Both the position numbers and the translations under genes were made by a program. A model generated the notes under the pieces. It did no database searches. It saw nothing but the letters and a program-made list of their open reading frames with translations, and had not been told where the DNA came from. A stretch of DNA of 64,000 bases from Trichoplax sp. H2 (lineage: Eukaryota > Placozoa > Uniplacotomia > Trichoplacea): NCBI GenBank assembly GCA_003344405.1, contig NOWV01000152.1, positions 120,741-184,740 on the forward strand, given 5' to 3'. Within the stretch, counting starts at the first letter, position 1; every line of letters starts with the position of its first letter. Shown in pieces: positions 29,555 through 40,102 of this stretch.

Positions 29555-32500
29555 TAACTAGAAAACTAAGTGCATAAAGTTTCCCTCGGGCCTGAAAATG
29601 TGATCAGCTTACTAATGATTTTATTTTTGTAAGAAATTAATCGGCTTATATATAGTCTGTTGTAATATCGTTAGCAACGCCGTATTTCAAATAACGTAAT
29701 GAAACTGTTTTACACTTACGTCTAATCATTTCATACTAAAAAAATTAACTTGAATATTGGTTCAATATATTCATTAAATTTTTGCAATGTAATTGAAATG
29801 TCGGTGTAACTACTAATTTCTTTATTAATTTAAATTAATGAAGTACCTTAATCACTGGGTTTGATACTTAAAATTAGTTTAGGACAGTTTTCTAGTAAGT
29901 AGTTAAATTAGATGTATTCGTTTTTATAGATAGATTTTATCGCTAGATATCTCCGGATTTTGTCGCAATAAATTTGTTGCCATAAATGTTAAAAATCTTA
30001 AATACTTTTGAATCAAGGGTAAACACAATAACGAAAATGTGGCAGATCACTGAGATCAGTAACATTGCAGGCATTAGGAAGGCTAAACAGATGAAAGTTT
30101 GACGATTGCAGATAAACTTATTCATTTAGGTTATTTGGATTATACAATCTCTCGTGCAATGTAAAATATTATTGCTGTTCAGTCGTACCTGCTGATGTAA
30201 AAGGAGTTTACTATATTAAAATTAAAATTCATCATGGTTTTCTTGCGTTAAAGCTTAGACACCGAGAATGAATAATTTAGGGTTTAGAACGCTCTATAGT
30301 AACGATTTCCTTCGCGTAGTAATCCCCCTATATGCTCTTACCAACACACGAAAAAGTTTCAAGAATTTAATTCTTTACTTTTCTTTATCACTGCTTATTT
30401 CTAAAGCTGCCTCCGTCAATTGCGCCTTATCCTATAGTATATTTCTCAAATTCATTGCTTGCCTAAAGTTATTATGTGATTAGTGATATTCAACCAATCA
30501 TTAACAAGTACAACGTCTCTTTAATATTTATGTAATCACAGCCAGGTCTAAACCACACTAATAAAACGTTCTAGTACTAATACTACTAAGTTGGATGGCA
30601 AAATTTCGAGCTATTTAAATCATTTACGAAGTGATTATGGTGATAAAATGTATTCGCAGTATCAGCCATTTCTCAGCAAGGAAAGATTTAGTACCCAGTG
30701 CAAAATTGTTAAACCTTTCGGCAACCTGGGTACTTTTTGCGTTATATCCATGAAATATTACTATATATATAGCAAGAGGACATAAAGAGCAGAAGACTTT
30801 TTCCGGGCTTCAGAAAACTAGTCTATTTTGTTACAAAAACGTAGATAGGTAAACCTATGATCATAATGCAGCATTCTTAAAGATTTTGATCGACAGAAAA
30901 ATTTCCTTTCGCTATGACTGTATTTATTGTAAGTAAAGTGGTTATCTTTTGCATGCCTATATTTTTAATTGTAGATTCGGATGAAAGAACAAAAATACCT
31001 CTTGCTATACTTTTCAATTTTGTATAAGAGTACTTCGTATTTTGAAAACTCTTCATTCGGTCTTTCTTACTTGATTGATACGGTTTAAATTTAGCTCTTA
31101 GATATTCTGCCTTGTTTCGTACTACTGCCCTGCCGAATAGTTATAAACGACTATATACGTCACTGCCTAGCGAAATGCAGACTTTTCTCTGAAAATTGCG
31201 GTTAGCAGTTATTAGGAGGATAAAAGTACTGTAGTTGCAGATCTACTAGTTAGTAAATAATTTTAAGCTTCACTACTATTCTTCTCCTCTATGGTAGATT
31301 AATTAATTACTGCCAGTTCTGAAATGCTCAATCTTAGTTCGTAATAATCAATTTATCTGCAAATTCGCTCTACTTTGACCCTTCCATCGCTAGTACTACG
31401 GTTAAATTCCTCATTTTTGTATAATATAATTAATTATACGTAATCAGATGATTTCTTTCTCAGTAAAACAAAAGCCATGGGTTTAAAGTTCTGCTATTCG
31501 AGATATAATAACTGCTGCTTAAATTATGGATGTTTTGTATAGTCGTTCGCGTACAGTATATGCAAAAGACATACATATACCGCACATCTACTCGTATTAC
31601 ATTTTACAAACAATGTTATATAAGGTTTTTATTGGAAGCAAAACATCATACTACCCTCATTGGCTATGACTATCTTGACGACACTGGCGTACGAATCTAT
31701 AATTTGATATAATTTTAATATACGAGTACTGTACATTTCATTGATTATTTAGATCGATGGTTATATAAATTATTTTGTTTATCAAAATACTTCTACGATC
31801 CAAACGAAAGCAGACAGGGTATGAATCTCCTCAATCTACAGTAGATAGAGGCTATTAATAAACTTGCAAATGGCACCAAAATATAAGCGCAAAGCTTGTA
31901 GCCTTTCCGAACAATTTCTTTTCAGAATAATCTGCGAATCAAATGTGTTATTGAATTAGTTGTTAGCAACTACGTCTAAGTAGCCAGCCGAAATTGGGCT
32001 TATATTACATCAAGTTATGTCATAGGAAGGGAAAACTTGCAGATGTAACTATTGAATTCTAAATATTCTTTTTTTCCATCCTCTAATCATCCCATCCTCA
32101 CAGAAATTTTTATATTTTTACTGAAGACTATGCGTCATTTGAGCTGTCATAAATTTATTTCTAAAGTTTAGTATTAGACGAAGTACTGATAAAACTAAAA
32201 ATTTGTTACAGATTATGGTCAAGGGTGCGAGCATAGCTTGTCTTACATTCACGAATAGTACTGGATTCGATAAACTATTCGCTCTTAATAAATACGCTGT
32301 AAGGAGGGGAGAAACGGCAAGAATTCATTATACGCTGGGGATTTGCTTCATTACAATTTACTGTACTTACGTCATATATGATCTCTGGGGGGGGGGGGGN
32401 NNNNNNNNNNNNNNNNNNNGGGGGGGGGGTTCGTCTTCATCTACAGTAACTTTAACATTTGCGATGCAGTTTAACGCTGATCGTACTGCAGCTGTTTCTT

Positions 32501-33161
32501 TTTAGATACTGGACGCTTTATTCATCAGTCATGAACGGTCCTATCCATGTCTTATTCATTATTAACGGGTGTTCTACTTCTCAATTAACCATCAACGTAA
32601 CTTGCTGATGGATTAGTCGTTGTATTATTACAGTCACTACTATACGTATATCAACTGTACATTAACTATGATGTAATTGGTTCGACCTAAAGTGTATAAT
32701 TATACATGTAATACAAATTTTGACAGTGTAATCAAAGTTCCTTTAGTATAAATAGTGAACACTGTGGAGTCGAAAGTGTTTTGTTATTAATTTTATCGAA
32801 AACTATTGATCACCGATTTGCGACAGGAATACACTATTTAATCGCAGTTCTTACAGTGCAACTCTTGCTGGTTTTATTTTACAGCTTGTCAAGTCTATGC
32901 TACATTATCTAGCATTTATAGTCTACAACAAGAAGCTGTAGGACTCAAATTCCCTAACAACGATTTTAACTATTTGCATGGTAGTTACCTGGCTGCACAA
33001 TGAGAACTAAAAGTAAAAATTAGAATGCTCAACTACTTCAGCTTAATTACCTCAGTCTATGCATTCATACCACTGCTGTAGCTTTCACAAATGTGAGATA
33101 TTCGTATTACACATTAAAAGTAACATAGTCAAGATTGATTTTACATCAACGAACTCACAAT
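29555..33161. other. Intergenic region with a G-flanked assembly gap; no gene recognised
   Basis: No conserved coding exon was found. The frame 30591-30785 contains a 9-bp inverted pair AGTACCCAG/CTGGGTACT but resembles no family. A frame crossing 32203-32505 exists only because the run of N is read through. The bases just after 29554 probably hold the 3' UTR of the CAP gene. Confidence 0.5.
32387..32429. other. Assembly gap (20 N) bounded by G homopolymers
   Basis: Thirteen G run into the gap (32387-32399) and ten G leave it (32420-32429); N covers 32400-32419. The gap was probably caused by a poly-G tract the assembler or the chemistry could not cross. The real length is unknown. Confidence 0.95.
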
Positions 33162-33167
33162 TTTATT
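33162..33167 (-). terminator. AATAAA polyadenylation signal of RPL19
   Basis: AATAAA on the minus strand, 49 bases after the RPL19 stop codon. Confidence 0.7.
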
Positions 33168-33215
33168 TTTCTACGTATATAATTCTGTTTTTACAAAAAG
33201 TCGTACAGTTGTAGA

Positions 33216-35611
33216 TCACTTTTCAGCTTCATCTTGCTTGGCGAATGCAGCAAGGCGCTCATTTCTCTTCTCAGTGATACGATCTTCACGTCTTTGGCGA
33301 GCTGCCTTTTTCTTAGCACGACGAGCCTCGGCTTGATCCCTACAGTAGCATATTCAATTAATAAATAGTTGTAGAATGTGGCATATATCAACTATTACAA
33401 TACTTACGCAAACATCTTGGCACGAGCTTTCTCAGCTTTCTTCTTAAAGATATACTCCATAAGTACTCGCTTATTTTTGAATACGTTACCCTTGGCTTTA
33501 GCGTAATATTCATGATACCTTCCAACAGGATAAATGAAGGCGGTTATTTTGAATCTATACTCGATACTGTAGAGCACCGTCATGTCTAATAACGGAGGAA
33601 GCAGTAATTATGCTTATCACTCACATATGATTATCGATCTTCTTTGCTTCACGATATTTACGCAGTAATCTTCTCAGCACACGCATCCTACGCATCCAAA
33701 TAATTTTTTCTGGCATACGGGCATTTGCCGTACCTTTCCTCTTACCGTATCCTCGATGTCTACCTTTTCTGCGTGCTTCCATCGCAGTTCTTACTCTGGA
33801 TCTAGAATGGATAATTTGAGGTTTTCTGATAATTAAACCATCCTTTACGAGCTTGCGGATATTTTGCCCTAGGAAAATGGATTATTTGGCTTCAGAATAG
33901 AAGGGGATTTATTCAAATCTACATGCAGTACTGTGTTACAAAGAATATAATATATAGAAGAATTACTTGAATTGGCATTAGAGATTTCGTTCGTTTCATT
34001 AGGATCTAACCAGATCTTTCTTTTTCCGCACTTTAGTACGCTAGCAGCTAAACGCTTCTGCAAACGTAGGGTACTGAAATAGCAAGCATTTATTCCGTTA
34101 GGATTACTGGCAGTCTGATAACGAAGTTCACTAAAAGACTAACAATGTATGACATCAAACTGTCGATTACTCGCCTTGCAAGGCAGAGTTTTAATTTTAA
34201 AGTACTATGGACGTCCTGAAGATACCGGTAACCCAATATTACTACTGCGATGCTAAATATTGCCTGCCGTACTGAGTGTATCGATAGTAGTAGATGTCAG
34301 AAAGTCAGCTCCATGACGTACTGTATACTTACTGTACATTTGTTAAAGCCAAAATTGCGGAGCAACTAACACAACGATAGTTGTGAAATTTTACAAATAC
34401 TAAACAGGGCCGAAATACTTGAACTTTTTGAAATATGATCAGCTATAATTTACGATTCGCAGACGCAATCTGTGCTACGCGCATAACAATTTCCATCCAC
34501 TACATCATCCTGTAGGTGTGATTGTAAATCATAGCAAGAGTTTTATAATCTGCCTCTGTGTAGACTAGGCGTATTATATTTATTAACTTACTAACGCAAA
34601 TACGTATGATGTTGCTACAATCACTCTATACTTCGCTATTAAATTTGTTACATCATGGATAGCAGTTGCTACGGTGAAAGAATATATCCAAAACTGTACT
34701 CTAAAACATGAAATAGGGTATTCTCCGAATAGACGGTTTTAGTTACTGTACTGTATGGATGGAATATACTCTTAAGTCCTAACCATGACATCGCACTATG
34801 AGATGACTGTAGACTAGAAATGCCGGTTGACTCCATCAAATATACGCTGAAGGAAAAATTATGTTCTTAAAGTAAGAGAAGTACGCTACAGCAATATCCG
34901 ACATCACACTAAAGCGCTACCAAACATCAGAGTCAACTACATCGATTCCTTTAACCTTGTATAAGTGCTCCATAAGACGAATCTGCCATTGTGCAGTATA
35001 AACTAAACTGAGTTGAGCACATCTATCGTCTTCTAATTAGCACTCGCCTTAGTAGTCGTTTTCAACTAAGTTCAGTCTACACTACTTTCCACTAGGAATT
35101 TAGGCCTTCCAATGAACGAGGCAAAGTACAACTGACAGATGACAGAGAGCTCAGTAAAGTAACCGATAAACTAATGAAATTAACTATCGGAGATAGCGTT
35201 CCAATTTCAGGAAAATGATTGTAACAAGCAACAATTCTATTAGGATCGAAAGATTGATGCAGCTAATTTACGCACATGTAAAATATAATCCAGTTTCTAT
35301 AAAATATAATTCTGTACTACGATAAGCGTCGAGGATAGGACACGAGTTGTCATTATGCTTAATCAGCGAAAAATCGGTATCACGTCTACTACTGCCTACA
35401 GTAAATCGCAATATACAGTGATGCGTTTCGGTAGTCGATTTCAGAGTTAAAATGGTTGATCAATCGGTAAAATAAGTAATAAAACTAACAAATTTCGTTA
35501 TAATCATTGATAACGCATCATTTCTTACAATTCTATGTAAGTCAATGTCAGCTATATCAACGATTTGTAGTCGTTTACGATTAAGAAAAGATTGCCATTT
35601 TCTTACCTCAT
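33216..35611 (-). CDS. RPL19: 60S ribosomal protein L19 (eL19)
   Basis: Five coding exons: 35607-35611, 33967-34073, 33625-33868, 33408-33518, 33216-33339. The product is 196 residues, exactly the human length. Exon 1 codes only ATG AG, joined to TACC to read [20 protein letters not shown]. Later strings are [84 protein letters not shown] and a basic helical tail [15 protein letters not shown]. eL19 sits at the large-subunit exit side and forms an intersubunit bridge with its C-terminal helix. The first intron is about 1.5 kb. A pyrimidine tract upstream of the ATG supports the very short exon 1; the splice sites are consensus. Confidence 0.96.
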
Positions 35612-35635
35612 GGCGGTGCTTGATTTTAGTATGAT

Positions 35636-35649
35636 GGAAAGAAAGACAG
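35636..35649 (-). promoter_or_regulatory. 5' TOP-like pyrimidine tract of RPL19
   Basis: On the minus strand the sequence CTGTCTTTCTTTCC lies about 25 bases before the RPL19 ATG, matching the position and composition of a TOP tract. Confidence 0.6.
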
Positions 35650-35815
35650 TAATCACATGGATCGATTTTTATGTGCGCTGGCCCTATAGGGGGGTGATTG
35701 CAATTCGCCATCGAATTATCACATCTTCGACATAGTGAATGATACACAGGATTTGATGAATCATACTGTCGTATTTCATTGCCAGTACTGGACTGTACAC
35801 TATATAGTCCATTTT

Positions 35816-35917
35816 TTTTACCTCTACAGTACCGTATTGTACAGTACAGTACTGTATGGTACAGTCTACAGTACAGTATACAGTACTGTACTGTAGTACT
35901 GTACTGTAGAGGTAAAA
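35816..35917. repeat. 102-bp foldback with perfect 17-bp arms, GTAC core
   Basis: Arms TTTTACCTCTACAGTAC (35816-35832) and its exact reverse complement (35901-35917) enclose a 68-bp core of CAGTACTGTAC strings. It lies about 200 bp upstream of the RPL19 start codon. Confidence 0.95.
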
Positions 35918-36012
35918 GTCTTACTGTGCAGTACAGTACAGTACTGTAATGTACTGTACTGTATACTGTACTGTACTGTACAGTGAGTGCACACTGTACT
36001 GTACATTGTACA
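35918..36012. repeat. GTAC palindrome cluster
   Basis: Continuous ACTGTACAGTAC variants directly following the foldback. The large minus-strand ORF at 35460-36098 is created by this low-complexity sequence running into the RPL19 leader. Confidence 0.85.
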
Positions 36013-36300
36013 ATTCCGTTGGAGATTTTCTGGACCATGAGGTTGCTGCTACCGCCAGTGCTCGAGTAAAAGCAAACAATCGATGCACAATTGCGCATGA
36101 CTTTTCTAAACGGTGAGTCGACTCAGTATGTCTGCTGTGTTGGAGAGAGAGAGAAGGACGCGGAATGGCACTGCGTAGGTGTAGCAAAACCAATGTGCCA
36201 GCTCATTGGTTACTACATTCAACCCAGTATAGTGCACACTAGAGACCCTCTATCAAACTATCCGCTATCAGGTCTTTCATGAGCTAGCCACAGCCAGGTG

Positions 36301-36954
36301 GGGAAGTGTGACAGTGTTATATACTGTATTAGCGTAGAAATATCTACGTTAGGATAATTTTGTTAGCCTATCCTTATTTAGTTAACTTCTAATTTGGATA
36401 TAATGTGTTTTAATATAGCACTGGCTTTTTATGACAGTGACACATGTAGACATACTGAAATCAATAGTTATATTGGGGAATGCGAATGATCTACTTACAG
36501 TTCGAATCATTGTGATTGCTTACTTATGGTAGATTTTAAATTATCGTGGAAATGTCTCGTGATAGGACATATCGCAAGCTGACTATTCTGTATTAGTCAT
36601 CAGATGTCCATGTTCGTAAATACAGTTATCTTAATTAGGGAGCAATAGCTAAAATTAATGTCTAATTCAGTGAATGATTCCAAAGTTAATCGTACTAACT
36701 ATGACTCATGAACTATTGAGGAAGAGTATACAAATGCAGTATATCGTGCAATAAAGTTAATTCTTAAACTTAGTGTTTAAGGTAAAATACGAGGCGTTTA
36801 AATCTTTGTCTAGTCTGTTAGTAGAGCAGAAGTGTTCCTGATAGTGCTGATATCGTTCCTTGATACGTGGTTCAAGCAATTGACTTCTTGATCGTACGTT
36901 ATCTTGTTACAAAGCTATTTTGTGACACCGACATAAACTGACATTGTCACATCC
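36301..36954. repeat. Dispersed repeat A, copy 1 (about 650 bp)
   Basis: It shares long blocks with 62612-63190, including GACAGTGTTATATACT, AGAAATATCTACGTTAGG, CCTATCCTTATTTAGTTAAC, TTAATCGTACTAACTATGAC and CCTTGATACGTGGTTCAA. The 3' 170 bp also recur at 48509-48676. TGTGACAGTGT near the left end (36307) and ACATTGTCACA at the right (36941-36951) are inverted with one mismatch, so a non-autonomous DNA transposon is possible. I see no coding capacity. Confidence 0.85.
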
Positions 36955-37518
36955 ATTTCTACATATCAGAGAAACAATGAAATAGAGAATATTTATATTA
37001 AATTAACCTATTTATTCTCTTCGATACGAACACAGAGTGGATGCGTTTTAAATCTAGGCAACCTGCATATCTTGCTCGTTAATAATATGCATAAGCTTTT
37101 CCAAGATCATTTATAATGCCAGGATATAATTAACAATAATAATATACTCGTACATTGTGCATATGCTATTCGAATGTTGTGATTTGTGAATATGTTTCGT
37201 TGCATATTATACATAAATAATACATCATTATTGAATATTTATTTATAATTTAACGAGCTGTACCATAATTGTCATGAACTTGTCAACATACGAATAAATG
37301 ACATATAGTTGTTAACACAGTATAAGTCATGCATCAATAACGTAAAATGGATAACCATGCAACGTAATTGTTAAATAGAGAATTACGATTTAGTTAATGA
37401 TAACATACAGTAATCGTTTCAAAGTTGTCAATATAGTGAATCATCCAGCAATAGTTATAAATACAGCATACGCTATGCTTAATGCATCAATAACCTTGGG
37501 ATAAAATTTTAGTTAACT

Positions 37519-37580
37519 TTATTGATTGGGCTTATCATCTACCGAGGCGGAAATGACATTAGCCTGACGCATTCTGCTAT
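37519..37580 (-). pseudogene. Decayed copy of the receptor C-terminal tail
   Basis: Minus-strand reading SRMRQANVISASVDDKPNQ-stop aligns with the receptor terminus KLRKTNVLSVTVDEKISNIND-stop at 38506. Similarity continues past the stop: CGCTATGCTTAATGCATCAATAACCTT (37471 onward) resembles 38467-38493. Upstream of the SRM residues the frame meets a TAG, and no 7TM sequence remains. It is therefore a leftover of a tandem duplicate of the receptor 3' end. Confidence 0.75.
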
Positions 37581-37671
37581 TCTACGTTATAATGCTGCTT
37601 TATGTAACAATTATACTTTCAAAACACACCACTGCTATTGACTGAAATCTCTGCAGATCCTTTGTCGCACA

Positions 37672-37696
37672 CCAACTCTGCGACAAGGGAACATAA
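37672..37696. repeat. TTGTCGCA hairpin
   Basis: Arms TTGTCGCA (37672-37679) and TGCGACAA (37689-37696) with a 9-base loop. Similar hairpins occur at 56685-56707 and 63773-63795. Confidence 0.75.
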
Positions 37697-38505
37697 AGTA
37701 AAAGTCTATTAGCAATTTTCTGACTTAAACGCTCTTTTACTAAACGTAAAACATATAGTAAAGTTCTGTAAAATTGAAGAATTTTATTAGCCTAGCCACA
37801 TTCATTACACAATTATATTTGAATTGTTCCCGTTTATATAGGAACCATCTAACTTGTGAACTGTAATCTAATCATTTTACCTTACTAGAAAAGGCGTACC
37901 AAACTGAAATATTCGTAACATAGCTTTTTATCAATATACAATTTTTTTGTTTACTACCAAATTTAATGATCTATTTAATATATATGTGTTCATTTATTAC
38001 TTTAAATATATTCCAGTACATACAACACGATTTACTGTATACAGTGTAAAGTCTAGATATAAGTATTATATTTGCATACAATCTCGTTTGTTAAACATAC
38101 ATGTGTAAATACACTTAATTAAGAATTAGAGGAGTTATTAATGCCAGCATATATTCTGTAGATAGCATTTAGATTATTATTGTACTTTATATGGTGTAAG
38201 CCATGGAGATGGTCTTGATATTATGCATCATGTACAGTACCTATCAGCGAGCATCACTCTTAATTAATAGAACTAGAATAAAGCAAAGCGTTGATAATAG
38301 ATATATTAGAATTCTCAACTCTGTAACAGTTGCTTGTTGATAATAAAGTAAACTTTTCGAAGACCATCTATTAAATGACGGGGCTATGATTTAGTGAATT
38401 ATAATGCCATTATCTCAAATTTATCAACACATCGAAAAATCGAGTAATAATTGTAAAGATAGTATACGCTACGCATAATGCGTCAATAACCTTAAGATAT
38501 AATTT

Positions 38506-39598
38506 TTAGTCATTAATATTACTGATCTTTTCATCTACAGTAACTGAAAGTACATTAGTTTTCCGTAACTTAGCGGTAAATGCACTAGGCACAGTTCCAG
38601 TGATATTAGCGTTGATACGAGCTGATCGTATTTTTCTTAAAAAGGTTGGACTAGTTAGTGTATAGAGACAAGGGTTCACGGCTGAATTGATAGGCAACGC
38701 GAATATAATGATAAATTGCAGTGTAATTATATTTACATCTTCCGAATATGTTAATTGTAATAAAGTCATTATATAAAATGGTAACCAACTGATTAAATCT
38801 GTCACCAAGATTAAAAGTAGTCGAATTGCCATAGCTTTATCATTAGCAGTATTTGATTTGGCAACATTTTTATGACTCTGTTGTACTGTCAAAAATATTT
38901 GTATATATAATAGTGCTGTAATAATCCAGCAACATATGGTTACAGCAATAAAGGCTACAAGCCAGTTGGCAAACGTGGAATTTGTAAGATTACTCGCCAT
39001 ACAGATACTACTGTATCCATATAATCGGTTCTCTGCCGAAGCGTTGATACTGCTCATAGCTGGTACACCAACGAAGATAGAACAGAATATCCACAATGTG
39101 CACACAGTTGCTATTGCAGCTTTGGCATTAAACCTATGTCTTGAAAATGGATGGACAATACAAAACCATCTATCGAGACTGATTAATAGCATCATAAAGA
39201 CAGACATTAGGCTAGATACACAACACAGAAAGCATGCAAATGCGCAATAACCACTTGAAAGCCATGACTCCGACAATTGTGCAAATCTTCCTGTGTAGTA
39301 TCCATCGGCAATAGCAATAATAAGTAAATAAATAGACATAACGAAGTCTGCTATTGCTAGATTAGATATTAAAATGCGAGGGACATTATTGCCGTGACTT
39401 TTACTTTCAAACTTATGTAAAGCAAGAACTAGGATATTGCCGATGAAAGCGAAACAGCCCACAATCCATATGAATAGCTGTAGAGATACGTGTGATAAAA
39501 GGTTATGGCACGTGGAGAAAGATCCTTTCTGTTCATACGGTTGACAGGTAGTAACTTTAGCAGGCACCATGCAGCATAAATAACTTCGAGTAGATAAT
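38506..39598 (-). CDS. 7TM exon of an RXFP/LGR-type leucine-rich-repeat GPCR
   Basis: This is the last coding exon. It enters in the same phase as all LRR exons and encodes 363 residues. After the LRRs comes a Cys-rich hinge (YLCC, TTCQPYEQ, FSTCHNLL), as in relaxin-type LGRs. Then follow TM1 GNILVLALHK, TM2 ISNLAIADF, the TM3 cysteine in SGYCAF, DRW in place of DRY with IVHPF, TM6 DLISWLPFYIM and TM7 ALPINSAVNPCLYTLT. The WLPF plus LPINSAxNPxLYTL combination resembles RXFP1/RXFP2 (type C LGRs) more than the glycoprotein-hormone receptors. It should couple to a heterotrimeric G protein at the plasma membrane; the ligand is unknown. The intronless 7TM exon is typical of LGRs. The tail is short and basic. 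Confidence 0.95.
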
Positions 39599-40102
39599 CT
39601 AGAAAATAATAAATATGCAATGCATTCTTTAGATAAAAGTGTAAGGATCAGATGTTAGAATTATAATCATGGGAAGATAACGTATTGAACCCGGCACTGA
39701 ATGATTTCTCATAGTATCTAGATTTCGCCAGGTAGCATAAGATAGACTGTACACTAGTTGTTTTGCTACTTGATTTATACACGTTAGTTAAAGGTAAGGT
39801 CGGTCCTAAAGGACCATATTATCTAAATAGTGATAAAAATTGATATTCAGGTAATGGAACAACAGATTAATTTATAATGCAATTGGGTTGCATAATTTAA
39901 TTTTAGTGAAGATGCTAATTAACTTTGGCTTCCTACGCTCATCAGTAGTTCGAGTCGTACATTAGATAAGTTACAGGAAGAGTGTGGGCGGCTGTTGACT
40001 AGATATTTGTTTATTATCAAAATAATGTCGCAACCCTCTGGTAGCAAAAATACTGCGCATCATTGTGGGTAAACTAGTCACTTAATTTATATCTGTACTT
40101 AC

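Noticed and set aside
29943-30483. ORFs of 60-71 codons downstream of the CAP gene
   Set aside because: Hydrophobic by AT-rich composition; no start context, domain or exon partners.
32203-32505. 100-codon plus-strand ORF
   Set aside because: It reads through 20 N and poly-G; the two halves are not known to be in frame.
35460-36098. 212-codon minus-strand ORF
   Set aside because: It runs through the RPL19 leader and a GTAC palindrome cluster; most residues are YCTVQYST-type translations of the repeat, and RPL19 exon 1 lies inside it in another frame.
36496-36510. tRNA B-box-like string GTTCGAATC
   Set aside because: No A-box or acceptor stem at the right distance; it is part of repeat A.
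38936-39250. Plus-strand ORF opposite the receptor
   Set aside because: Antisense shadow of the 7TM exon.
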